DNA of 64,000 nt from JAHJDO01 sp964437505 (GTDB lineage: Bacteria > JAHJDO01), in NCBI GenBank assembly GCA_964437505.1, contig CAYTGU010000001.1:1-64000 (forward strand), written 5' to 3'. Made by a program: the position numbers and the translations under genes. The notes beneath the pieces are model-generated. The model had not been told where the DNA came from and did not search any database. It was given only the letters and a program-made list of their open reading frames with translations. This document shows positions 53,712 to 63,272 of the stretch, in pieces (within the stretch, counting starts at the first letter, position 1; every line of letters begins with the position of its first letter).

Positions 53712-54713
53712 TTAAACTTTCACCACTCCTTCCATATTCCAACGATAAGCATTCTCACAAAGCCAATCATACTCTTGTTGAATACCTTCTTCTAAAGATA
53801 TTCTAGGTTCAAATCCAGTTATACTTTTTGCAAAATCATATGGTAAAACCATAGCTTTTAATTCTTGCGGGATTCTTTTACGTGTAGGCATATTAACAGA
53901 AAACTCACCTTCCTTAACATCTTCATGGATAAACTCCATTCTTCCGTCAGTCAATTTATTACATACAAGCTTAGCCAAGTCCTTAATACTGGTCCCTTTA
54001 CCTGTTCCAACATTAAACGATTTACAAAAAACATCATCATTATCTAAACAAAGGTCATTAAAATTTACTACATCATAAACATTAATGAAATCACGCAAAC
54101 AATTGCCATCTCCAAAAACTACAGGGGCTTTCTTATGATAAAGTCTACTTAAAAACATCGTTAATACTCGCCCATACCACTCTCTTGAACCATAAACTAT
54201 AGCATACCTCAAGTTAACAATTTGCATCCCATAAGACTCGCAATAAATTCGCGCATAATGTTCACTTGCTAATTTACTTACTCCATACGGCCAGTTTGGC
54301 ATCGTAGGATGATTTTCATCTTGAACATCGCACTGAAGTTGGCCATAAACACAAGCAGAAGAGGCATTGATAATCTTCTTTATCTCTTTCTCTCTAGCTA
54401 ATTCAAATATATTAATTGTACCTATTGTATTAGTTTTAAGATCAATGATTGGATCATCTATACATCTGAATATCTCTAATTGAGCAGCCTGATGTGAAAT
54501 TAAATCAACATCTTTAGGACAAGATTTAAAAAGTTTTTCTTTATCTAATATATTACCTTCTATAACCTCAATTTTGTCTAACACTTTCTTTAGATTATCT
54601 TTACATCCAGAACTAAAATCATCGTACACAATTACTTCATGTCCTGCCTTAACTAAAGAATCGGCAATATGCGAACCAATAAACCCTGCCCCTCCTGTTA
54701 AAAATATCTTCAC
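53712..54713 (-). CDS. NAD-dependent epimerase/dehydratase (extended SDR)
   Basis: 333 residues: GGAGFIGSH, NASSACVYG, YGVSK and GDGNCLRDFINVYDV, as in UDP-glucose 4-epimerase-like and decarboxylase-like SDRs. The start is GTG, preceded by GAGGAG, and overlaps the previous stop as TAGTG. Substrate unknown. Confidence 0.83.
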   Translation of the reverse strand: MKIFLTGGAGFIGSHIADSLVKAGHEVIVYDDFSSGCKDNLKKVLDKIEVIEGNILDKEKLFKSCPKDVDLISHQAAQLEIFRCIDDPIIDLKTNTIGTINIFELAREKEIKKIINASSACVYGQLQCDVQDENHPTMPNWPYGVSKLASEHYARIYCESYGMQIVNLRYAIVYGSREWYGRVLTMFLSRLYHKKAPVVFGDGNCLRDFINVYDVVNFNDLCLDNDDVFCKSFNVGTGKGTSIKDLAKLVCNKLTDGRMEFIHEDVKEGEFSVNMPTRKRIPQELKAMVLPYDFAKSITGFEPRISLEEGIQQEYDWLCENAYRWNMEGVVKV

Positions 54714-55699
54714 TAAATTCTCCTCGTTTTAGTGAAACAATCGGTATCAAGAAATATTTCTTCCCAATATCTAGTCATAAAAAACCCATCTTTAAATTCA
54801 AGCTCTTTTTTCGATATCTTCTTATTTAACGCAAGTTTTAAATGTAAAAGAGGTAAATTTAATCCTGCTCCTACGCTTAAAGATAACCCAGTACCATATC
54901 TTGGATTTATTTCTATCAAATATATTTTACCATCCTTTATTTTACACTGAATACAACCTACACCTTTAAGTCTAAATACATCAGCAACCCTCTTTCCAAA
55001 AGCGATCAGCCTTTTATCAGCAACAACCTTGCCCTTAACAGTTTGCCCTGCCTTAACAACTATTCGTTCACGAGGTAAAGCAGCTATACAAGTAGATTTA
55101 AAATTAGAAACTGTATCTATTGTATATTCAGGTCCTTCTATATACTCCTGAAAAAGATAATCATCAAATAAATCTTCCAAAAATTCAAGCTCTTTCTCGG
55201 AAGAGATTATCTGTATTCCCTTTGAACCTATTCCAAGATTAGGTTTAACAATCAAAGGAAATCTTATTTCCCCTGAATTTATCTCTTTTTTAGAATATAT
55301 CCTAGGCACCAGAATATTATGCTCTAAACAATGGCTATGAGTACTTTTCTTCTCATTAGATTTTAAAATAACATCGTAATCATTAACTAAAATATCTACT
55401 CCTATTTTTTTAAATCTATCTATATTTTTTGCAAAAACAGGAGTTTCTAAATCAAATATTGGTATTAAGAAATCTATCTTTTCTCTTGTGCAGTAATTTA
55501 AAGTAAAATCTATGAAATTATCAGCTTTAACAGGAGGCACAATCACATATTTATCCGCAAGGTATAACCCAGGCGCAGTTATATCCATATCCATAGCAAT
55601 AACCTCTACAGGTAATTTCTTTTGTGCTCTTAATGCCTTTATGACAGCTATAGCGGGACCTGCCCCGGCTGACGTTATTGCTACCTTAATTATCTTCAT
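54713..55699 (-). CDS. ATP-grasp ligase, carbamoyl-phosphate-synthase-like
   Basis: 328 residues. A N-terminal Rossmann-like part (VAITSAGAGPAIAVIKAL), an ATP-grasp core with VKPNLGIGSKGIQII and LFQEYIEGPEYTIDT, and LIEINPRYGTGLSLSVGAG near the end. This family (PylC/CarB-like) forms amide or ester bonds from carboxylates with ATP and is found in polysaccharide loci where amino acids or amides are added to sugars. Next to a HAD phosphatase. Substrate unknown. Confidence 0.85.
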   Translation of the reverse strand: MKIIKVAITSAGAGPAIAVIKALRAQKKLPVEVIAMDMDITAPGLYLADKYVIVPPVKADNFIDFTLNYCTREKIDFLIPIFDLETPVFAKNIDRFKKIGVDILVNDYDVILKSNEKKSTHSHCLEHNILVPRIYSKKEINSGEIRFPLIVKPNLGIGSKGIQIISSEKELEFLEDLFDDYLFQEYIEGPEYTIDTVSNFKSTCIAALPRERIVVKAGQTVKGKVVADKRLIAFGKRVADVFRLKGVGCIQCKIKDGKIYLIEINPRYGTGLSLSVGAGLNLPLLHLKLALNKKISKKELEFKDGFFMTRYWEEIFLDTDCFTKTRRI

Positions 55700-56352
55700 A
55701 AATTTAATCCTGTGACTAAATCCTCTAAATCTGTAAAAATATAGTCTGGATCCAATTCTTTCATATATCCTCTGTTGCGGATACCTGAGAGAACCCCAAC
55801 GCTTTTTATTCCTAATAACTTAGCTGCCTTAATATCTATTTCCGTATCGCCAATAAAAAGTGATTTACTACAAAAGCTGCTACTGTTCTTTATTGCATTA
55901 TATTTTGAAATAAAATGTTCCTCTTCTTTATTTTCAGAGCTTACAACAAAAATATCTTTGAAATATTTTTTAATTCCAAACTTACATATTTCATCTAAGA
56001 CTGATTCCTTTCTTCTTCTGAAAGTAACAAGGAAAAGAGCATATTTATTACTCAAATATTCCAAAATATCTTTAGCATAAGGAAAGATTTTATCATGCTT
56101 TAACATAGAATCTTTTTCTATTTCACTAATCCAATTCTCGTTATAAGAAAAAACTAAATTGTCTGATTTTAAACAATCTAAAAGAATATGTATAGGAGTT
56201 CTATCCCTTTTTTTACTCCAATATTCTTCCTTAGTTAAAGCATTCTTGATAGATAACCTTTCACAAATATCTTTATGAACCCTATAATAACGATCCGAAA
56301 CATCCAGTATAGGTCCATCTAAATCAAAATATATATTAGTAATCTGTGTCAA
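55696..56352 (-). CDS. HAD-family phosphatase
   Basis: 218 residues: FDLDGPILD (D10 and D12 as nucleophile and acid), LVTFRRRKE for motif II, and FIGDTEIDIKAAKLLG for motif IV. A phosphoglycolate-phosphatase-like form with an alpha-helical cap. Coupled by 4 bases to the ATP-grasp gene, so they may share a pathway. Substrate unknown. Confidence 0.86.
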   Translation of the reverse strand: MTQITNIYFDLDGPILDVSDRYYRVHKDICERLSIKNALTKEEYWSKKRDRTPIHILLDCLKSDNLVFSYNENWISEIEKDSMLKHDKIFPYAKDILEYLSNKYALFLVTFRRRKESVLDEICKFGIKKYFKDIFVVSSENKEEEHFISKYNAIKNSSSFCSKSLFIGDTEIDIKAAKLLGIKSVGVLSGIRNRGYMKELDPDYIFTDLEDLVTGLNL

Positions 56353-56362
56353 TGCAATCCAC

Positions 56363-57361
56363 TTATAATACGTGACTGTTAGATAGTATATCCTCTATCT
56401 TTTTCATAATCTTGACAACCTCATAGCCACTATATCCATCAGTTAATGGAACCGTTCTGTTTTTTACGCAATCAAGAAAATGAGCGCACATCTCCCCTAA
56501 AGGTTCATAAAGATTTAACATAGGAGAGATGATATCCCCATCTCTAAGATTAAGTTGAAACTCACCAAATTCATCGTAATCTTCTGGAATAGAAATCCCC
56601 TTTTTATAGATTTTAACTCTTTCAAGATTATCTAAATCATTAAATACAACCCGCGCCTTACTACCAACAACACGAATTGTCCTCTCTTTGTTTGAATCAA
56701 CCCAACTAACATGAATATTAGCAATTATATTCTTTGGATAAACTAAATTTATAAAAGCTACATCTTCCCGCTCTTTTTTAAGACAGCAAGCTCCTACTGC
56801 ATTCACAGATATTGGACAACTGTCGGTTAAATAATTAAATATTGATATGTCATGAGGAGCTAAGTCCCATAAAACATTAACATCCTCTCTTATAAGCCCT
56901 AAATGTGTACGAGTAGCATTGATATAATATATTTTGCCTAACTCACCGCTATCAATATACTCCTTTAATTTGACAATTCCCGGATTATAAAGAAAAGTAT
57001 GACCAACCATTAAGATCAGTTTCTTTTCTTTAGCTAAATCTGCAAGTTCTTTACTTTTCTCAGGTACTAAAGTAAGCGGTTTTTCAGCTAAAACATCTTT
57101 TCCCGATTTTAAACAATCCTTTGTTATTTTGTAATGAGTAGTAGCGGGAGTAGCTACAATAACAGCATCAATGTTTTTATTGTCCAGAATTTCTTGATAA
57201 TCTTTTGTTAAATCTATTTTAGGATAAAGCTCTTTTATCCGTTTTAAATTCTTATTTTTAATATCACAACAAGTAACTACCTTTGAATTCACTAATTTAT
57301 TAAAACATCTTATATAATTTGGTCCCCAATGACCACAACCTATCAGTCCTATCTTAATCAT
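56363..57361 (-). CDS. Gfo/Idh/MocA-family NAD-dependent oxidoreductase
   Basis: 332 residues: GLIGCGHWGPNY at 5-16, AEKPLTL at 92-98 with the catalytic Lys, and VLWDLAPHDISIF with the conserved His region. Paired with a DegT aminotransferase by 4-base overlap, the same pair as WlbA/WlbE or WbpB/WbpE, which oxidise and aminate C3 of UDP-sugars. No acetyltransferase is next to it. Confidence 0.87.
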   Translation of the reverse strand: MIKIGLIGCGHWGPNYIRCFNKLVNSKVVTCCDIKNKNLKRIKELYPKIDLTKDYQEILDNKNIDAVIVATPATTHYKITKDCLKSGKDVLAEKPLTLVPEKSKELADLAKEKKLILMVGHTFLYNPGIVKLKEYIDSGELGKIYYINATRTHLGLIREDVNVLWDLAPHDISIFNYLTDSCPISVNAVGACCLKKEREDVAFINLVYPKNIIANIHVSWVDSNKERTIRVVGSKARVVFNDLDNLERVKIYKKGISIPEDYDEFGEFQLNLRDGDIISPMLNLYEPLGEMCAHFLDCVKNRTVPLTDGYSGYEVVKIMKKIEDILSNSHVL

Positions 57362-58470
57362 ATTTGCTCTCCATTATAAAAATCTTTAATCAAATTAACT
57401 ATTGTATCTATTTGTTTATCTGTAAGCTCAGCAAACATAGGTAAAGATAAAATCTCTTTGGAATATTTTTCTGTTACCGGATAATCTCCTCCTGTTAAGC
57501 CAAGTGGATTATATGCCCCTAGAGAATAAATTGGAACAGGATAATGAATCCCACACTGAACGTCATTTTCTTTAAAATAATTTAGCAATTCATCTCTTTT
57601 TTTTGTTCTGATTACATACAAATGAAAGACATGAGATTTATCATTTTCTATATTAGGAAAGACTATATCTCCGACTCCTTTAAGTTTTTGATTGTAAAGC
57701 ATGGCATTGGCAATGCGTTTATTGTTCCAATCTTCTAAGTGCTTTAATTTAACATTTAAAACAGCAGCTTGAACTGTATCAAGCCGGCTGTTATATCCAA
57801 TAAAATCGTGATAGTATTTTTTTGAAGAGCCATAGTTTCTCATCATTTTCAATTTCTCATACAGAGCATCACCAGAGGTTATAATAGCACCGCCATCACC
57901 ATACGCGCCCAAATTTTTGCCCGGATAAAAAGAAAAACATCCTATATCACCAAATGAACCTACTTTTCTTCCCTTCCATGTTGCTCCATGCGCTTGACAG
58001 GCATCTTCAATTACTTTCAAATTGTGTCTATCAGCTATATTCATCAATTTCTCCATATCAACCGCGCATCCATACAAATGGACAGGAATAATAGCCTTAG
58101 TATTCGGTGTAATTCTTTCCTCTATTTTATTTAAATCAATATTATACGTCTCAGGATCAATATCGGCCAATATAGGTTTAGCCCCTGTATGAGATATGGC
58201 AAATGCTGTTGCGACAAAGGTGTTTGCTGCAGTAATTACTTCATCTCCAATTCCGATTCCAAGAACCTTTAGTCCTAAATAAAGAGCATCTGTGCCAGAG
58301 GCGACTCCAACGCAATACTTAGAATCACAAAAACCTGCAAAATTTTCTTCAAATTCAGCTACTGATTCACCTAAAATAAAACTCGCGTTCTGAAAAACAA
58401 TCTCTACTTCTTTTCTTATTTCGTCTTGTATCGATTTATATTGTATTTTTAAATCAACAAAAGGAATCAT
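57358..58470 (-). CDS. DegT/DnrJ/EryC1-family sugar aminotransferase
   Basis: 370 residues. The PLP Lys is present (FYPGKNLGAYGDGGA, K185), unlike rfbH at 42037, so it is a true aminotransferase. EDACQAHGA (155-163) binds cofactor. With the Gfo/Idh partner it probably installs an amino group on an NDP-ketosugar. Start has AAGGAT 9 bases upstream. The 88-base gap to 58558 has a weak promoter-like pair (TATTAT) but nothing sure. Confidence 0.9.
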   Translation of the reverse strand: MIPFVDLKIQYKSIQDEIRKEVEIVFQNASFILGESVAEFEENFAGFCDSKYCVGVASGTDALYLGLKVLGIGIGDEVITAANTFVATAFAISHTGAKPILADIDPETYNIDLNKIEERITPNTKAIIPVHLYGCAVDMEKLMNIADRHNLKVIEDACQAHGATWKGRKVGSFGDIGCFSFYPGKNLGAYGDGGAIITSGDALYEKLKMMRNYGSSKKYYHDFIGYNSRLDTVQAAVLNVKLKHLEDWNNKRIANAMLYNQKLKGVGDIVFPNIENDKSHVFHLYVIRTKKRDELLNYFKENDVQCGIHYPVPIYSLGAYNPLGLTGGDYPVTEKYSKEILSLPMFAELTDKQIDTIVNLIKDFYNGEQI

Positions 58471-58558
58471 AATTCAGTATCCTTCTTACTGCGAATTTTT
58501 GTTAAACTAAATATAACATTTCGAGATAATATCATATACTTATTAAATGCAAAAACGT

Positions 58559-60043
58559 TCATTTCTTAAAATCCGTTAAATGCCCAAGAACTGATTTCGC
58601 AGCGCGCAGGATAAAAATTATATCATCAAAGTCCCTTATGAAAGTTATAGTTCTGAATATAAAGCCGGGTGTTATGAAAGACTTGTAAAGTCCCTGTGTG
58701 AATTGTTTTACATCGGCATCTGTAAGAGGTGTTTCCATTACAGGTTCCTGCATGTCATATCTGTCCCAATCCAGAGTTCTTAGCTGATTACCTTTTTTGC
58801 ATTCGTCAAAAAGAGGTGTCCCTGGATACGGCGTTACTATTGTTGCCTGTAGTGTATTTACATAGCCCTTGCTGAAAAGCTCCTTTGCAAGTCGAACTGT
58901 CCTTAATGCATCTTCCTTGCTTTCCCATGGATAGCCTACCATTGTTGTAAGATGAGGATGCAGGCCTGCTTTCTTAGCCATTTTTGCGCCTTCTGTTATT
59001 TGTGGAACCTTGAGGTTTTTATTTATCCTGTCAAGCGTTTCCTGTCTTGCAGATTCCAAACCGCAGAGTATAAACCTGAAACCGGCTTTTGCCATTAAAT
59101 CATAATCCTTCTGCTTTAATGCGCCGAATCTCATATTACAGTTAAATCTTATTTTTTTATTATAACCCCTTGCTATCATTCCCTCGCAAAACTCCTTTAG
59201 CCATTCTCCGACAGGGAATGTTCCCGTATCATCCATAATCTCTTTTATGTGATATTTCTCAATCAACGTTCCTATCTCATCCAAAACATGTTCCGGCTTT
59301 CTGGTTCTAAAACTCGGATAGAGAGTGGTCCACGAACAAAACTTGCACTTTCCCCACCAGCAGTCTCTTCCTGCCATTATATAAGTGCCGGGCGTTCGTT
59401 TATAATTGCCATTTTTATACGCATATAACTTCCACTTTGTTAAATCCCTGTCAATAAAGGGAAGAGTATTTAGATCATGATCAAGCTTGAATTTCCCTGT
59501 ATTCTTAATTTCCCCATTTTCTCTATACCAGATACCAGGCTCTAATTCAGTGATGGGTTTTTCAAGAACTCTGCATAAATTAAGAAGAAGGAAGTCGTAA
59601 TCTCCGCCGGTCAGGATAAAATCCACTTTACAGTTTTTCATGCTCTCTTCCGGCAGAGCAGTCACATGATCGCCTACAAGGGCAATTTTTAATTTTGAAT
59701 TTTGCCTGCCCCGTAGGCTTGTCCTTCGGGGAGTTTTTAATTCGTTGATAATTTTCCAGTGCTGTTTGACCACCGGCGTTTTGGTTTCCATCATTATCAA
59801 ATCCGGATTTTCTTCAGCAACAAAATTCAGAAATTCTTTATACGTCTTTTTCTCAGCTATTCCGTCATACCAAATCACATCGTATCCGGCATTCTTGAGC
59901 AGGGTTGCAGCGCAGGCAGGAACAACGGGATAGATGTATGTGGGACTGTGAAACCATTGAAACTGTCTGTTTTGAGAAAGAAGGGGAACCTGTTTCTTGT
60001 TTCCCTTGTAGCTAAGTGGCGGATATGCAATAACTATCTTCAT
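58559..60043 (-). CDS. B12-binding-domain radical SAM protein with CX4CX2C motif
   Basis: 494 residues. Cobalamin-type domain in the N-terminal half and a radical SAM core whose cluster motif is C228-WWGK-C233-KF-C236, i.e. CX4CX2C in place of CX3CX2C. A repeat element is read in frame near residues 104-120 (RRTSLRGRQNSKLKI), where the domain should run straight from the helix into ALVGDH. Fourth such protein in the window. Downstream of a GT2 whose stop overlaps its start as ATGA. Reaction unknown. Confidence 0.84.
   Translation of the reverse strand: MKIVIAYPPLSYKGNKKQVPLLSQNRQFQWFHSPTYIYPVVPACAATLLKNAGYDVIWYDGIAEKKTYKEFLNFVAEENPDLIMMETKTPVVKQHWKIINELKTPRRTSLRGRQNSKLKIALVGDHVTALPEESMKNCKVDFILTGGDYDFLLLNLCRVLEKPITELEPGIWYRENGEIKNTGKFKLDHDLNTLPFIDRDLTKWKLYAYKNGNYKRTPGTYIMAGRDCWWGKCKFCSWTTLYPSFRTRKPEHVLDEIGTLIEKYHIKEIMDDTGTFPVGEWLKEFCEGMIARGYNKKIRFNCNMRFGALKQKDYDLMAKAGFRFILCGLESARQETLDRINKNLKVPQITEGAKMAKKAGLHPHLTTMVGYPWESKEDALRTVRLAKELFSKGYVNTLQATIVTPYPGTPLFDECKKGNQLRTLDWDRYDMQEPVMETPLTDADVKQFTQGLYKSFITPGFIFRTITFIRDFDDIIFILRAAKSVLGHLTDFKK
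59684..59740. repeat. Composite repeat (AATTTTG-type plus hairpin) in a radical SAM gene
   Basis: AATTTTTAATTTTGAATTTTG is followed by a hairpin, CCCCGTAGG (59709-59717) and CCTTCGGGG (59723-59731) with loop CTTGT and one mismatch, then GAGTTTTTAATT. Encoded in frame as RRTSLRGRQNSKLKI. Confidence 0.6.
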
Positions 60044-61008
60044 TCTTCTTCCAGCTTTCTAGAAAGCAGTCCTCTGATAAAAAAGATTCCGTAAGCAAGA
60101 TGTGTCAACATAATTCCTGGCATTATCAGAAAATTTCTTAATCTGATTGTTTCTTCTACTACTAGAACCAGATAAAGCGCCAGAATTGTTATGTAAATAA
60201 TCCTGATAAAAGGGGAAAACACAGAAACTATTCCTCCAATTATGACTCCTGCAGTAAAAATAGACGGAACAAAATAGGAAAACTTTTTAGATGTCTGAGA
60301 AAATCTCTTAACAAAATAGCCCCTGTGTTTAGCATAACTGCTAACCTGTTTGAGATGTTCTTTAAACAAACGTCTTCTATGATGATACACTAGGGCATCT
60401 GGTTCGTAGATTATTTTTTTTCCTAATTTCTTTGTTATCTCCAGGCATAAAGCAGTATCCTCTCCGGGCCAGAAACTGGTATTGAATCCTCCTAATTGTT
60501 CAAAGGTGTTTTTTCTTACAATCAGATTGCATGACGGGAAGTCTTCTACTTCTTTCCTTGCGCCTTTGATATATCTATATGTATATTCTCCGCTAACAAG
60601 TTTAGATGAATATATTAATCCGCTGGCTTTTTGCATAACATCGTCCTTATCAGGAGTTACAGCAGGTCCGCCAACAGCCGCTACTTCCGGGTCAGTGAAA
60701 TTCCGAACTGCTTCTTTTAACCAATCCTTTGCAGGATAAACATCATCATCTATGAATGCAACAATTTCCCCTTTAGCTTCTTTAACTCCCATATTTCTCT
60801 TCATTGCAGGTCCTGTCTCGCCTGTAGGAATAACAGAGACATCTTTGTAATTTAGGCACTCTTTTTTATCCGGTAGGAATATAATCTCAAATTCAGGATA
60901 GTCAAGCGCAAGGCAGCTCTCTATACATTCTGCCAGATATTCGGAGACATCTTTTGCAATTACTATTACTGAAACAAAAGGGTATTCTAAATCAGCTCTT
61001 TTTTTCAT
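60040..61008 (-). CDS. Glycosyltransferase family 2, membrane-associated
   Basis: 322 residues. VSVIVIAKDVSEYLAECI, the DXD region AFIDDDVYPAKDWL, FWPGEDTALCLEI and a C-terminal pair of membrane segments (about 243-285). Overlaps the flippase gene by 17 bases. Plausibly an inverting transferase acting at the membrane. Donor unknown. Confidence 0.87.
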   Translation of the reverse strand: MKKRADLEYPFVSVIVIAKDVSEYLAECIESCLALDYPEFEIIFLPDKKECLNYKDVSVIPTGETGPAMKRNMGVKEAKGEIVAFIDDDVYPAKDWLKEAVRNFTDPEVAAVGGPAVTPDKDDVMQKASGLIYSSKLVSGEYTYRYIKGARKEVEDFPSCNLIVRKNTFEQLGGFNTSFWPGEDTALCLEITKKLGKKIIYEPDALVYHHRRRLFKEHLKQVSSYAKHRGYFVKRFSQTSKKFSYFVPSIFTAGVIIGGIVSVFSPFIRIIYITILALYLVLVVEETIRLRNFLIMPGIMLTHLAYGIFFIRGLLSRKLEEE

Positions 61009-62236
61009 AAAAAATCAACCCAAAGTTTATCAGTACAAGCAGGATCCCGCAGAGTAAAAGTATGTATATAACCTGTTCTAATGATTTGTGAAACATAGAT
61101 ATTAAGCCAACTTGTATTATTGCCATAATTACAAGCGCAACGATAAAACTAATTTTATGCCTTGCAATATGAAAGCTATTGATTATTCCTGTCAGCGCAT
61201 ATGGGAGCATAGCAAGCCCAAAAATCCACAGGAGATTTACGTTGCCGGTATATCTGCCGCGTGAAATTAATCTCAATAGAAAATCAGGGAATAAAAAGAA
61301 GATAAATATACCTATTGAGCATACGAGAAGCGCGAATAGAAGAGCCTTTTTCAAAATTGAAAGAGTGTCCTTATTGATTTTATGCGCCTCAGCTACCATT
61401 GGAAACATAACAACTACTATCGCTCCCGGCAGATACAGAATGCTTTTTCCAAGCACGGATATTGCCGCATACTGGCCCGCAGTATTCGCAGAGAAATAGT
61501 GCTTCACAAGCGTCATGTCAATCATTGTCAATACTGCGTAAAATGAAATAGACATAGCCACAGGGACACAAAAAAGGAGCATCTCTTTCTTATGTTTCTT
61601 TACTGATTCAATCTTTACCTTCACAATATCCTTTATTACTTTACCAAGTATCAAAATCCCCGTTATGCTAGCTACCACAGAAGCAAGAATTGCTCCATTC
61701 AATCCGAACCCCAGCCATACAAGCAGAGCTCCGCTTCCAATCCTTGATAAGGGACCTAAAATTTGACCTAAAGCAATATAATTAAATTTCTGCATTCCTG
61801 TCGCTGCAGCTAAAAATACACTTAAAATACACGAAATAAAAAGCGAGAAACTAACTATTACTACAGGAGATGCGTGTTCTAACTTATAGTAATCCATAAT
61901 CTGGAATCTGGCTGCAAAAACTAAAATAGAGACAATAATTCCTGCTGGAATAATATACTTGGAAGATTTAAGAATAATCCCTTTTATCTTCCCGAATTCG
62001 TTTTTGCCTTTGAATCCTGCGATATACTTTGTGATAACCAGGGTAACAGTTCCTATTCCTATTGAAGTTATTACTCCAAATGAGAACAGTGCATTCATAG
62101 CGCCAAAATCTGCGATAGAGAGATTTCTTCCCATAAAGAATTGAAAAAGATATTGAAAGAAGTTGCCTGTCATTGCAGCAATAAAAAGCAATGCGCTGTT
62201 TTTATACAGAGAGTCCTTTTTAATAAATGCTAACAT
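60992..62236 (-). CDS. Polysaccharide flippase, Wzx/MOP family
   Basis: 414 residues, about twelve membrane segments. NFFQYLFQFFMGRNLSIADFGAMNALFSF at the start is typical of polysaccharide transporters of the MATE-like MOP superfamily. It would flip lipid-linked repeat units to the outer face. No Wzy polymerase or Wzz regulator is recognisable in the window, although YfhO/GT-C proteins are many, so assembly may be partly outside the membrane. Confidence 0.88.
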   Translation of the reverse strand: MLAFIKKDSLYKNSALLFIAAMTGNFFQYLFQFFMGRNLSIADFGAMNALFSFGVITSIGIGTVTLVITKYIAGFKGKNEFGKIKGIILKSSKYIIPAGIIVSILVFAARFQIMDYYKLEHASPVVIVSFSLFISCILSVFLAAATGMQKFNYIALGQILGPLSRIGSGALLVWLGFGLNGAILASVVASITGILILGKVIKDIVKVKIESVKKHKKEMLLFCVPVAMSISFYAVLTMIDMTLVKHYFSANTAGQYAAISVLGKSILYLPGAIVVVMFPMVAEAHKINKDTLSILKKALLFALLVCSIGIFIFFLFPDFLLRLISRGRYTGNVNLLWIFGLAMLPYALTGIINSFHIARHKISFIVALVIMAIIQVGLISMFHKSLEQVIYILLLCGILLVLINFGLIFYEKKS

Positions 62237-62243
62237 AAATAAC

Positions 62244-63272
62244 CTAAAATAATGATCTATTCTTATTGACCCAATCAGACAATTTTCTTACACCAGTTTC
62301 TACGTCTGTTTCAGGCTTCCACGAAAGTTCATCCCTTGCTTTCTCAATGTTAGATACAAACACAGGCTGATCGCCGGGCCGCCAATCACTGAAACTGTAT
62401 TCTATTTTCTTATTCAAGAATCTCTTAAGAAAGGAAATAAGTTCAAGTAAAGACATCTTATTATTAGGCCCACCTCCTATGTTATAGATTTTCCCTGAAG
62501 CAGTCTTTATATTCTCTATGGCTTTTTCGTACGCATCAACTAAATCATCAATAAACAATACATCTCTGACCTGTTTCCCGTCTCCGTAGATTGTAATTGA
62601 TTTATTCAGAGAGGCGGCTATAGTAAACCACGCAACCCAGCCCTGATCTTCTACTCCGAATTGTCTGTATCCATAAATACAGCTCTGCCGCATAACAACA
62701 GTTCTTAGTCCGTATATTCTGGAATAATCTCTAACATATTGATCAGCTGCGCCCTTTGAGCAGCCATAAGGTGAATGGAAATCTAAGATTCTATCTTCAG
62801 AGATTCCCTCTGGTAAAGATTCGTATTCATATCTTCCGTTTTTTTCAACCACTTTTATGTTAGTCATTCCTCCATAAACCTTGTTTGTGGAAGCGTAAAT
62901 AAATATTGGCTCAAGCTTGTTCTCTCTTACTGCTTCCAGAAGATTAATTGTGCCAAGCGCATTTATCTGGAAATCTTCCACTGGATTTAAAACAGAAGTT
63001 GTAACTGCCACCTGCGCAGCAAGATGAAGTACAACGTCAATACTATTTCTATCTACAAAAATCTTCCTGACCTTTGCATAATCCCTGATATCGCAATCTA
63101 TGAACTCAAATTCCCCCTGCTGCCTAAGCCATTCAAGATTATTTTCAGAACCCTTTCTTGAGAGATTGTCCAGAACTGTTACTTCATACCCTTTGCCCAT
63201 AAACCGTTTTGCAGCATTACAACCGATAAAGCCAGCGCCGCCTGTTATAAGGATTTTCAATCTTTGTACCAT
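62244..63272 (-). CDS. rfbE: CDP-paratose 2-epimerase-like (RfbE/Tyv) SDR
   Basis: 342 residues: GGAGFIGCN at 11-19, LDNLSRKGSENNLEWL at 34-49, AAQVAVTTSVLNP at 85-97, STNKVYG at 128-134, DFHSPYGCSKGAADQY (Y169/K173) and GWVAWF. These specific segments match CDP-tyvelose 2-epimerases. Start overlaps the dehydratase-like gene upstream by 16 bases. With RfbH and RfbF-like proteins in the window, a CDP-tyvelose branch is plausible, but related epimerases act on other sugars. Confidence 0.85.
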   Translation of the reverse strand: MVQRLKILITGGAGFIGCNAAKRFMGKGYEVTVLDNLSRKGSENNLEWLRQQGEFEFIDCDIRDYAKVRKIFVDRNSIDVVLHLAAQVAVTTSVLNPVEDFQINALGTINLLEAVRENKLEPIFIYASTNKVYGGMTNIKVVEKNGRYEYESLPEGISEDRILDFHSPYGCSKGAADQYVRDYSRIYGLRTVVMRQSCIYGYRQFGVEDQGWVAWFTIAASLNKSITIYGDGKQVRDVLFIDDLVDAYEKAIENIKTASGKIYNIGGGPNNKMSLLELISFLKRFLNKKIEYSFSDWRPGDQPVFVSNIEKARDELSWKPETDVETGVRKLSDWVNKNRSLF

